Below are positions 25,635 through 35,140 of a DNA stretch of 64,000 nucleotides, piece after piece. Position 1 is the first letter of the stretch; every line of letters begins with the position of its first letter. Source of the stretch: Gelatoporia subvermispora B (Eukaryota > Basidiomycota > Agaricomycetes > Polyporales > Gelatoporiaceae). The position numbers and the translations under genes were made by a program. The DNA lies in contig KB445809.1 of assembly GCA_000320605.2 (NCBI GenBank), positions 248,001 through 312,000 of the forward strand, given 5' to 3'. Under the pieces are notes generated by a model that was not told the DNA's origin, did no database searches, and saw only the letters and a list, made by a program, of their open reading frames with translations.

Positions 25635-26859
25635 TTCTCCAGACTCCGTAATACAAAGCTCCGTGACCGCGCGTTACAAATAACAACTTGCCGTTGGTTC
25701 GGACCCCACACAGGGACCGGGTCGATACTCTAGTCTCTGAGATGAACGTACAATGAGTGTACGTCCCTCTTGGTGCGCATCAAACTCCAGGCAAAGTGCA
25801 ATCCCCTTGTTGGCTCTATGCTCAGAGGTGCCCCCTCGATTTGATTCCCACTACGACTAGTAGTGGGTCTCTCAGACCTAATTGTCCGCCCAAAACTAAG
25901 GATTTCTTGCACTGGTCACGTTTCGTTCCCACACTTACATTTGTGCACCTGCAACTTTCGCCCACTTTACTTGCGTTCTTACCACTCTTGTTTCACCCAC
26001 GACGCCCGCTCTGTTGGTGGTTTCCCCCCCTTCCTCTCTCGCATCGTCCGCGGCGTTCGTTCTTTCCTAATGCGAGGTGAATAAATGCGTTGGGAAGATA
26101 TAGCCGTGGTCGTAGTGGGCCCTGCCGCGCTTGCGCGGCCCTGGTGAGGTTTCCGAGGGCGATCTCGCGCAGGTCACATGATGGCCGGGCCGTATGACCA
26201 ATCGGAACTCAGAATGAGCCGTGCGGTCGATCGGGTTTAGAGCCGTGCGTTTCACACAGCTCACAACTTCCGTGTATTCCCTGCTTGTTGTCAGAGTATA
26301 CTGCTTGCTCCTCCGTGCCCGGTTCTGCATCTCAGAAATATCACGAAAGAGACCTATATCTAACTTACCTTTGGGACCTTAACACCAACTTCACTTGAAA
26401 GTGACCGCTCAGTGTCCCTGCTTATTGCCAGCCATGTGCTGTTCAAGTGATCCTCTGAGCCTCTCTGATGTGGGGCAATGCGATTGATCCTCGAATTCGC
26501 CGGCGAGTTCGTCGAAGATCAGACGGGGTTTGGAATTATACAAATCCGACACAGCTACTCCCAAACTCGGATAACGCAGCAGCTGGAACGCTCCGCATCA
26601 CAACCTGTTCGCCCCTGTCTGAAGCGCGCCGGGGTACCAGGAGAGTCCTCATATAACAGCGCCGAGGGCGATGGAGCTCAAGCCAACTTCGACCTTGACG
26701 CCTTTGCTCTTCCTACATCGCCAGCCAACGCTGAAACTGACGGTGCGCAATGATGCTAATTCGGCTATTGTCAAGACTGAGAACTTGAACGTCCCAGATA
26801 GTCGTGTGCATAACCTATCAGGACCCACCGGCGTACACAGAAAGCGTCGCGCAGTAGTG
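25635..26859. other. Intergenic between F-box genes
   Basis: About 1.2 kb, with a pyrimidine-rich stretch at about 25950-26050. An open frame extends upstream of the next ATG, but its codons show no recognisable domain, so I treat it as non-coding. Confidence 0.35.
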
Positions 26860-28012
26860 ATGGCCTCCGTTAAACTCGCCAGTTCATGCAGGATCCCTCC
26901 AGAACTCGCAGACCGCATCATCGATTACCTGCATGACGACACCGCAAGCCTCAAGACCTGCAGCCTGACCTGTCTCTCTTGGGTGCCCTCCAGCCAGTAC
27001 CACCTCTTCTCCACCGTCAAACTCATCTCGCCCGAGGACTATGTTGCCTTCGCGCTGCTCCTCGCGCTGTCCCCGCGCCTGGGACAGTACGTCGAGACGA
27101 TGGTGCTCGAGACTTACCCGGAGGTCCCCGAAGGGACGCTCCTCGGTGACATTGCTGCCCACCTCGGGCGCGTGACACGGCTCTTCCTCACTGGTGCGGA
27201 CGTGCCCATCAACGCACACACCTTCGCGCAGCTCGGGCCCGTCGCAGAGCTGACGATCGGCGGGCCGTTCGCGCGTCTTGCAGACGTCGCCGCGCTCTTC
27301 ACCGCGTTCCCGCGTGTGCGTGACCTCGCAGTGATGACACTCAGGTGCAGCGAGAAGGGACCGCACGCGCTCCCCGCGCTGCCGCTGCGCCGTCTGCGCC
27401 TTCACCGCAGCTGCAGTGCCGTACTCCCCGTCCTCGTGCGCGAGCCGGCACCGGAGATGGAAGACCTCACGACGTACATGCCCGCCGCGGACGAGTACGT
27501 CGACTTCTGTGACTTCCTCCGGCGCGTCGGGCCCTCGCTGCGCATGCTCGAGCTCCAGATGAACTGCCACGGTGCGTCTGCCTGTCAAACCTGCTGCCCC
27601 TTGTTAGTGCTAATGCCGATGTGCCTGGTGTTCAGCGCGCAACGAGTACGCGGCGCTCGCAGATAGCTTTGCGGCGTGTGAGGAGCTACGCGTCGTGCGC
27701 TTCACGACCTACCCCGCTGTCGCATGGGTCATTACGCTCCTTGGGCGGCTCGCATCCGCGCACGTCGAGGAGCTCACATTCAACGTGCACAATATAATCA
27801 ATGGCAAGTGGGTCGCGGAGCTTGCAGGACTTGTTAGTCCGCTCGCACAGGCACGCCTACATGACGTCAAGAGTGTCATCTTCCGTTTTCGCTCGGTGAG
27901 CCTGTCCGCGAATGCGGCGCCGAGCAGGGAGTCCATCACGGCGGAAATGCACAACTTATTTGCGAATTTGCACAATAAAGAGGTGTTGACGATTGCGTTT
28001 GGCGGTGCGTGA
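26860..28012 (+). CDS. F-box protein
   Basis: Two exons (26860-27571 and 27636-28012) give 362 residues. The F-box lies at about residues 10-50: RIPPELADRIIDYLHDD, then SLKTCSLTCLSWVPSSQYHLF. This domain binds Skp1 in SCF ubiquitin ligases. The remainder is leucine-rich without a nameable repeat, as in many Agaricomycete F-box proteins. The frame remains open upstream of 26860, so an earlier ATG is possible. I chose 26860 because it lies just before the F-box. The stop at 28010-28012 overlaps a possible GTGAGT donor, so a further 3' exon cannot be excluded. Confidence 0.75.
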
Positions 28013-28325
28013 GTCTCATTGATGTACGATGGGCGATGGACAGGAGCCTATAGGAGAGTAATACCCTCGCATAACTTATTTCTGGAAGAACTTGTTGTTT
28101 GTAGAAATCATCCAGTCAATGCATTGCCATGTGTACTTGTACAGAAGAGGAACCCCAAAATACATATGTCCCCCCGTAAGGTGCCTAAAATACAAATAAA
28201 AACACAAGGTCGGTCCCAGCCGTTCTAGTGCGCTTCTTCCTGTCAAGTGCTCCTGCCTGTCGTCAAAGTCGTGTCATGAATGCCATCCATCAGCGGCGCA
28301 TGATCGCGAGCGTCCAGAACGCCGT
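28013..28325. other. Intergenic, convergent genes
   Basis: About 310 bp between the 3' ends of the F-box gene (+) and paralogue B (-). No feature seen. Confidence 0.4.
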
Positions 28326-29421
28326 CTACTTCTTCACCACTTCGCCGTTGGCAACGTGCACGCTGCCCTCCGCCTGTGCCTTGAGGATCGTGCCGAGGCC
28401 GACGGCGATCGAGCCGAGCGCGTGCGCAGTGGTGCTTGCAAGGAACGCGCCGCCCGCGCCGGCGGAAATCGCTGGGAGAGCAGGGAGCGAGCCGACGGTG
28501 ATGAGCACGGCGGAGACCGCGGTCATCACCTTGGGGTGCTCTGTCGTGAGGAACTCGAGCGACTGGCACGCGTTGAGCAGCCATGCAGGGACGTTTGCGA
28601 TCGTTGTCACGGCTGTAGCGCAGGACGGCCCAGTCAGAGGAGGAACTTGTCAGAGATGAGAAGAGACGTACTATCACCGGGGGTGCTCGCGGGAGTTGAT
28701 GCAACGGATGTGGATGCGGAGGTTAAGGCAGGTGTGCTCGCCGGGGATGAGGTGAAGTTAGATAGCCAGCCCTTGGAGGATGAGGAGGGTGCCGAGTCGC
28801 TAGATGTCGAGGGCGTGCGCTCGATGAAGCTTGTTGTAGCAGCACGCTTTGGCATCGGTATGCCCTGGCGGAACCTCGACACGTCCCAGGTGTTTTTGCG
28901 CTCGGGAGCTTTGGGCTTGAGCGGGACAGCTGGTGCAGGTTCGGGCTCCTTCTTATCGTCGGAGCTGCCGCCGCGGCCCACAATCCACCACATTCCAGAG
29001 GGCTTGCTCTCAACCTTGACGGACTCTGTCTTCTGTGGGTCAATATCCCCTGTACATGGTGTCAGCATCGACTATTGCAACGAAATTGAAGGAGTGGAAA
29101 CGTACAGCCCATATTCCGCATCGCGACCTTGAAGTTCTTCCAGTTCCAGCGGTACGCACCGCCGTGGACGGTCTGCATGACCTTCTTGACCTCCTCGAAG
29201 CGTGCGCGCGCCTTGTCGCCCATGTAGTGCTGCGCTACGCGGTGCCACTGTTCCTTGGGCACCTTACGCTCGAGGCATCCCGCCTTGATAGCTGCTAGCC
29301 ACTCGTCGACGGGCATGTCCTTCTTCGGCTTCCCCTCGAACCGAGGCGCGTCGGGCCATGCAGCAAAGAGCGCGTCGAAGTCGTATGGCTTGATCTTGAA
29401 TGCGTCGAGGACGACGGACAT
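28326..29421 (-). CDS. Uncharacterised protein, Gag-like N-terminal domain plus hydrophobic C-terminal hairpin (paralogue B)
   Basis: Three exons (complement of 29106-29421, 28672-29049 and 28326-28612) give 326 residues in consistent phase. The N-terminal domain matches paralogue A: AWPDAPRFEGKPKKD, VDEWLAAIKAGC, WHRVAQHYM, ARARFEEVKKVM, YRWNWKNF, then GWDIDPQKT and SGMWWIVGR. The linker is serine/threonine/proline-rich and much shorter than in A. The C-terminus keeps the same hydrophobic plan: VPAWLLNACQSLEF, VMTAVSAVLITVGSLPAL, then HALGSIAVGLGTIL and a charged tail. The first intron sits at the same codon in both genes (within the Trp of GW), which proves common descent. B has an extra intron before the hydrophobic part. 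Function unknown. Confidence 0.78.
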
Positions 29422-29988
29422 TGTGAGAGGAGGAAGTTACGTCGAGGGCTTAACAATTTGACTACAGAAGAGGTCATGGTTGTGACTTATATAGGCCTGA
29501 CGGTGCTTGGTCCGTTAAGTCCTCGTTGGTGACATGCTGCAACGCATTCAGGATCAGCATGGCCGACAGAGGGATCATGTCACAAGCCCGTAGACCTGAA
29601 GATTGTGAAACGAGGTGCATATCCGAGCTTCACCCTGCTAGTGTAGAGCACGCTCGTACCATACTGAAATCAGAAGACCTCCGTAGACCGTCGGAATAGT
29701 ACGCTGCGTGCCCGGAGCATGCCTCCTGCATGCCTCTTGCCCTTCCGGAGACCGGAACTTGAAGACCTAGATCCTTTCGTGTTGCCTGGAATGTGGAGCG
29801 CAATATACACTTGATTTCACCAGAACAATGAGAGGACTGGATCACATTGATTTCGAGAGCGAACGCGAGGAGGGTGATAGACACGCGAAGCGGTGCTCGA
29901 GGACATGAGTGCACTGCGCATCAATTGAGCGCCCATACCGCTTAACCTCGAAACATCCCGACAACCAGCTTCATCCCCACTACTCACC
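29422..29988. other. Divergent intergenic region
   Basis: About 570 bp between the starts of paralogue B (-) and ARPC5 (+), so both promoters should lie here. ATATAGGCC at about 29489 is a weak TATA-like candidate for paralogue B. Confidence 0.35.
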
Positions 29989-30625
29989 ATGGACAACTTC
30001 AGGAAGATTGACATCGACCAGTACGACGAGGACGTTATCCTAGAGAGCGAGCTCTACGAGCCCGACCCGCGCGACCCCGCGCAGGTCATGGACGACGTCA
30101 AGCAGAAGGCCTCTGCAGTCAGGAGTTCGCTGGCGAAGTGCGTCGCATCTCGCTGTGATATAGAACAGGAACTCAATCTTTGCCAGAGGCGATATCGCTG
30201 GAGCGTTGAATCTAGTGCTCGATGATGCACCATACGGCCCGAACGTCGATGAAGCCAGGGTACGTGGTTGCGCACGTTGTACATCGTTATGTTGTTCATC
30301 GAGTGCGTCTACGTCCAGAACCTCAACCTACAAACCCTCCTCTCCATCCTCAATAGCACAAAGGCGACAGAGATTCCCGGTGTCGTCAAGTCCCTGACAC
30401 CGGATGCACAGGACACGCTCATGAAGTACCTGTACAAGGGGATGGCGCTGCCCGGCTGGGGCGACGTGAGCGGCAGCGTACTACTCGGCTGGCATGAGAA
30501 GGTGCGTATCGCATCAACTGGTCGACTTGCTCGGTATTGATGCGGATTGTCCGCCCATGCAGCTGACGGAGGCGGCGGGCACAGGATGCATCGTACGCGC
30601 GATGACGGACAGGAGGCTTGTATAA
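29989..30625 (+). CDS. ARPC5: Arp2/3 complex subunit 5 (p16-Arc, ARPC5)
   Basis: Smallest subunit of the seven-part Arp2/3 complex, which nucleates branched actin at endocytic patches and hyphal tips. Four exons (29989-30137, 30187-30259, 30319-30501, 30563-30625) give 155 residues, the usual size. The N-terminus reads FRKIDIDQYDED, matching the family's FRKVDVDEYDE. Further matches are GDIAGALNLVLDDAP, LMKYLYKGMALP and LLGWHEKLTEAAGTGCIVRAMTDRR before the stop. All splice sites are GT-AG and the frame is clean. It lies upstream of, and in the same direction as, the F-box/WD40 gene, with about 340 bp between them. Confidence 0.93.
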
Positions 30626-30969
30626 CGGACAGCAAGTAATGTACAATACGGTCGCTCGGATATCATAATCACTCTGGAACTTCACATTCTACACTGCGTA
30701 TATACTGCGCCACGCTGTGCAATATGTCCGAGCGGTCGATATGAGTCGGACAGTGGTCGTTTGGAGTCAGCGGCTACGAGGCTTGACTCGAGTTAGAGAA
30801 GTAAAGCTCCATTAGAAAGTATTGTTACAGCTTGAAACGAGTCAGAAAAGCTGTCTAGAAAAATTAGTTACCTGCGCCAAACAGTACCGATTTGTCACTT
30901 TCACCCCTACTACCATCATCGCAGACTCCGTCTGCGACAGCGCATCCACCGTCGCCTCTACCTACTTTT

Positions 30970-33900
30970 ATGCCCAGTAGGCCCGCAGAAGTTCATCCCA
31001 AAGACGTCCCGCGCAACAAATCATCCCGCATACACTCACTCAGCTCGACACAATATGGAGACCACAGTCATCATCCGCTCGGAATTCTCCTCCGCTTCCC
31101 CGGCGAGACTCTCACGCACATCACATCTTTCCTGGACCCGCTGGACCTCCTCGCGCTCGGGCAGACAAACAGGCAGCTCTATGAACACGTAAAGGACGAT
31201 AATACGTGGCGACGTGCCTATGTCTATCAATTCCTGGGCATCGGGCCTGAGGGCGATCTGCATGATAACTCAAACGTGAAGAACCTCCTACTCAGGCGGG
31301 AGGAGAGTACATGGAGGAAGGAGTTTATGACGAGATGCGCTTTGAGACGGTAAGTCGTCACACCGAGCCTGGAGATTCGCAACGCGCAGACAAACGTTCC
31401 GGTATCTCATTATCGGAGGCCAGCATGTGTCTTGTTGGCTGTACTTCTGTCATGTGGTGCACGCAAGATTGTGTTATTCCGCGGCGCAGTTCCGAAGTGA
31501 AACCAGGGCAAGGATCGAGAGCTCATATGTGTATCGCAAGGCATTGATCATGTCAGCGTAGCATGACGTCGGGCTCCTCGCCGGACCAAGCCTTGCATAT
31601 CCACCTAGTAGTGGTGCATTTATGGGTGCACTCATGGACCGTGTTGTGCATAGAGACGATTATGTCTCGTGGGCAGTGACATTCAAAGTCAGCCTTGGCG
31701 TCTCCATTTCGACTCACAAACTTCTGTTTCACAATATTACCCGCTTGAGTCGATTCTGATCAGTGCTACAGCCGCTGGGAATGGTACGGCAACACTACGG
31801 TCACCCACATCCCAGTCCATTCCCCAGTCACCTCCATACACCTTACGCCATCCGGAGGCCTCCTTTCGTCCTCTTTCAAGTATGGCATCGTGTCGCGCTC
31901 CTTACCGCTCAACGGTAGGGTTCTTCGAGGCTATTTCGATGCAACTGGCGTCGTCAACGGACTCGGGATCGGGAATCCCAACGTTGAGTTCTCGCCCCAC
32001 GTGACCGCCATCGCAGTGTCCTCAGAAGGGGCCGGCGCGAAGATCGTCTGGGGCTTCAGACACGGCGAGGTCGCGGTCACCACTGCGAATCGCGCTATGG
32101 ATATGACGAGGCCGTCCGCGGCGAGACACACGCGGTGCGCCGTGGAGGAGTGTCACCTGGGCATGGTGCACGATGCAGCGTGGGGCAGGTCCGCTGACGG
32201 CCTTGTGGCGTTCGTCACTGCGGGCGCGGATGGTCGCGTCAAGCTCTGGGATGCCAAGAGGATTCGATGCCTGTGGACCTCGGAGAGGCGCGACGCCCTT
32301 GTGCCCGATCCGTACCTCAAGGCGGTCGTCGATATCCCCCGCGGCGTTGTCGTTGCTGCTACAAAGAGTGGAGAGGTCATCATCTGGTCGGGCTTTATAT
32401 CCTTGTTATCGGAAGATCAGATGGCCTCGGGATCGTTGGCCGGTGTCTGCGAGATGAGGATCCCTGCGCCTCCCGCTCCTATACCAACTGGTGTTCCCCT
32501 ACCTGGTAACTCTCACCCGGAGATCTGGCAGCTACATTACACGTTCAACTCTCCTGCCCAGCTGTCCATTCTGGCTGCATACCGCGACGATCCTCATTTC
32601 TATCGTATCACCGCCGATCTGTCTTCGGGTACATTCGAGCGCACCACCTTCGGGAACGGCAGCACAGGCCCCATCCGCGCACTTCAGCCCGTCTTTGCTC
32701 GAGAGCCTAGCCAATCAAGCTTCGTCATCACCGGTGATCAGCTCGGCTGTATCCATGTCTATGCTTGGGACGCCACCCAATCCGCCACATCGTCCAGTGT
32801 CCCCTCTGCACAGACGTTCGAGGCGCACGAAGATGGAGCGATCACTGCACTTGCTTGGAATCCCGTGATTATCGTCTCTGGCTCCGAGCGCGGGACAGTG
32901 AAAGTCTGGGATTCACTTACCTTTGCCCCAATCCGCTCGTTTTCGTCGCCAATGCCGCGTGCTGCCGAGGGTGACGGAGAATGCACGACACAGATTGCTC
33001 TAGAGCGGGATGTATTAGTGGCGTCAGTCGGCAACAGAGTAGTGGCGTTGAGGGCAGGTCCGGTAGGTAAGCACCGCAGGGCTCTGGGGAAGGCCAAGCA
33101 GTCGTCGGGAACCTCTGCGCGGCATGCGAGCGTTGCGAAATGGCACAGTACGTCATTCTTACATTACGGGTTGGCCGTCTATTGACGCGGCCGTTAGAGC
33201 AAGTGGAAATGCATCGCGACATTGCAGAGTCTTGCCGCGTTCTAGAAGAAGAGCAGCAGCATGTTCGCCGCGTGTTCGGGCGCGAAAGGGAACAGCACAG
33301 CGCGCTGTCGCACCTCGGCCTGAGCGAGGTCGAAGCCGTTGAGTACGTCTTGATGCTGTCCCGGGACGAAGAAGAAGCCCGACTACGCGCTGGCGCGTCT
33401 GCTCCGTCTGCTTCCACGTCAAGCCGCCAGCTCGAAGAGGGCGTATTCTTGGACGACTTTGACTTGCAGACACCCGTGACCACTCCATCGGCTGATCCGC
33501 GCCTCGCGGGACGTCCAGCTACCGGAACCGTGTCTCCATTCTGGTCGCCGCCGTCTGGTAGCTCGAGCCCTTACGCGAACGGGCACACACATACGCTCGT
33601 ATCGCAGAGCCACCATAAGGTGCAGGTCTCGCCGCGCGTTCGTCCCGAGCCGATGGAGGCAGGCTTCAGCGCCAGCCCCCTCGATGGCGCGATGGCAGCC
33701 CTTGCTGGCGGATCACAGAGCGTAGCTGCCCCCTCCCCGGATGACCCGGAGCACTTCCCTCCTGTCAGCCGAACACCGTCGTCCACGGGCGCGTCCGTCC
33801 CGAGCACCCCGCGCAGCAGCAGCCACGTCTCGGGCAGCCCGACTTCCTTCCGCAGCGCCTGGAGCACGCCGCTGCAGATGTCTCGCTCGAACGGGGGCAC

Positions 33901-34123
33901 ACCGTCTGTACAGGGCTCCGTTCCTTCCTCCCCTGTGATTGCGCCTCGCCACGGCGCCTCGTCTGGGCCATCTGGCGTTTCTCAGAGCCTTGCTGGAAAT
34001 CTTGGCGCGTCGGGTCCGTTGCCCGCGCAGAATGGGGCGAGCGGGGAGTGGGATGATGACGAGATCAGGTTTGCTATCGAATTAAGCCTTGCAGAGGCGC
34101 GGAGCAGAGGAGACATGGCGTGA
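30970..34123 (+). CDS. F-box/WD40 protein with C-terminal ubiquitin-interacting motif
   Basis: Likely SCF ubiquitin-ligase adaptor. Three exons (30970-31349, 31772-33147, 33198-34123) give 893 residues in phase. The F-box lies at about residues 40-75 (FPGETLTHITSFLDPLDLLALGQ). WD-type repeats follow: FVTAGADGRVKLWDAKRIRCLW, VVVAATKSGEVIIWSG, DQLGCIHVYAWD and VSGSERGTVKVWDSL. A charged helical segment (CRVLEEEQQHVRRVFGRERE) leads into a long serine/proline-rich disordered region. The last 25 residues contain DDDEIRFAIELSLAEA, a good UIM (acidic run, Ala and Ser at core positions). The first intron is 422 nt, far longer than others here. Fungal homologues I recall have the same F-box-plus-repeats plan around RSLPLNGRVLRGY. 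The start is the first in-frame ATG. Confidence 0.85.
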
Positions 34124-34772
34124 GTGGTATGACTATAGATGGCATAATCATTACCAGGTAGTATGGTTGGACCTATGAGACTCGTTTTCTATGCCAATAG
34201 AGGTTATGTGCTGTCACCTAGGGTTTTTGAACCAGCCGCACCACTCCAGCATACATGTGGAGGTGGCGCTCATCTCCCGGCCACTTGGTCACACATATAT
34301 GAGGGCAATGGGAGATCTACCGGTCTAGGTTTTGGCCGAGGTTCTAGAGCAAGTTGTGAGCTACACTGGTTACTTGCGGTGTGTTCAGACATTGATGACA
34401 CCGGATGCTGTTCGCCGGTGCGGCACAGGCCCATCAGACCTCGTATGATGCGAGTCCGGGCATGTTCATTTTGTACCAAGTGGAGCAGTTTTTTTAAAAC
34501 ACAAGTTTTCGTCCTAGCTAACTGCAATTCACCTCCGATAACGTTTTGCGCCGCACTTAGAGGTGTAAACAGGAATCCGCATGAAGTCTAAAACCCTTTT
34601 CATTCGGAGATTTAAATGATGCCCACGCCTCATATCGGAGTCTAATCGGGGCTGTTCAGACAAGGCTGGGTGGCAGCCTGCATTAGCACCCAAAATGGAA
34701 ATCAATGCTTCAATCATTTCCCGCCCGTACATCCTCGCAAAAAAGCTCCCTCGTCGTCTGAACTTTCGACTT
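34124..34772. other. Intergenic
   Basis: No recognisable coding sequence. An A-run on the plus strand at 34739-34744 reads as a T-run downstream of the minus-strand tRNA and is its likely Pol III stop. Confidence 0.4.
34739..34744 (-). terminator. RNA polymerase III terminator of the tRNA-Ala gene
   Basis: Six consecutive T on the minus strand, about 29 nt past the 3' end of the tRNA. T-runs of four or more end Pol III transcription. Confidence 0.6.
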
Positions 34773-34853
34773 TGGACGCTCAGGGGATTGAACCCTGGAC
34801 CTCACGCAGACGCGACATGCGAAGCGTGCGCGCTACCACTGTGCCAAGCGCCC
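34773..34853 (-). tRNA. tRNA-Ala (anticodon CGC) with a 9-nt intron
   Basis: The minus strand folds as a full cloverleaf. The acceptor stem GGGCGCT pairs with AGCGTCC (one G-U), followed by discriminator A. The D arm is GCAC-AGTGGTA-GCGC, with one A-C mismatch. The anticodon stem CACGC/GCGTG has loop TTCGCA...T, placing CGC at positions 34-36, so it decodes GCG alanine codons. A 9-nt insert (TGTCGCGTC) sits after position 37, the standard place for a nuclear tRNA intron. The variable loop is AGGTC and the T arm is CAGGG-TTCAATC-CCCTG. Without the intron the molecule is 72 nt. Confidence 0.9.
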
Positions 34854-35140
34854 GTGGTTTACCAGTCGAAACATATTCCGATGGCCCCGAATAACCGAAA
34901 AAATGGGTTTCATGTGAGTACTTGATGAAGCCGAGAAAAATCGCACTCTTGCTGATACCGCCGGAAAAAAAAGTGGCAGGGTGAGGGATAAGGCGAGAGT
35001 TCGCACTAACACTGTGCCAGACGTCTGTTATTTACAGGCTCAGATATATTTTCGTGACCCCGAACAACCAGGAATGCGTTTCATGTACTTGATGAAGCAG
35101 AGCAAAATGGCACTCTTGCTGGTACCACCAAAAAGACACA
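34820..35140. repeat. Imperfect tandem duplication including the tRNA 5' half
   Basis: Copy 1 (about 34820-34975) runs from the 5' half of the tRNA into its upstream flank. Copy 2 (about 34990-35140) repeats the order with many differences. Shared blocks are CACTGTGCCA, CCCCGAA.AACC, GTTTCATGT, GTACTTGATGAAGC, ACTCTTGCTG and TACC.CC.AAAA. Copy 2 keeps only a decayed 5' tRNA portion and cannot fold as a tRNA. Confidence 0.75.

Noticed and set aside
26884..27588. 234-codon minus-strand frame opposite the F-box gene
   Set aside because: Antisense shadow of a GC-rich exon. The plus strand carries a clear F-box and a matching downstream exon.
33159..33971. Several long minus-strand frames with Arg/Ala/Ser-rich products
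   Set aside because: Antisense of the disordered Ser/Pro-rich tail of the F-box/WD40 protein.
34670..34925. Open frames across the tRNA locus
   Set aside because: The region folds as a complete tRNA-Ala on the minus strand, so these frames are incidental.
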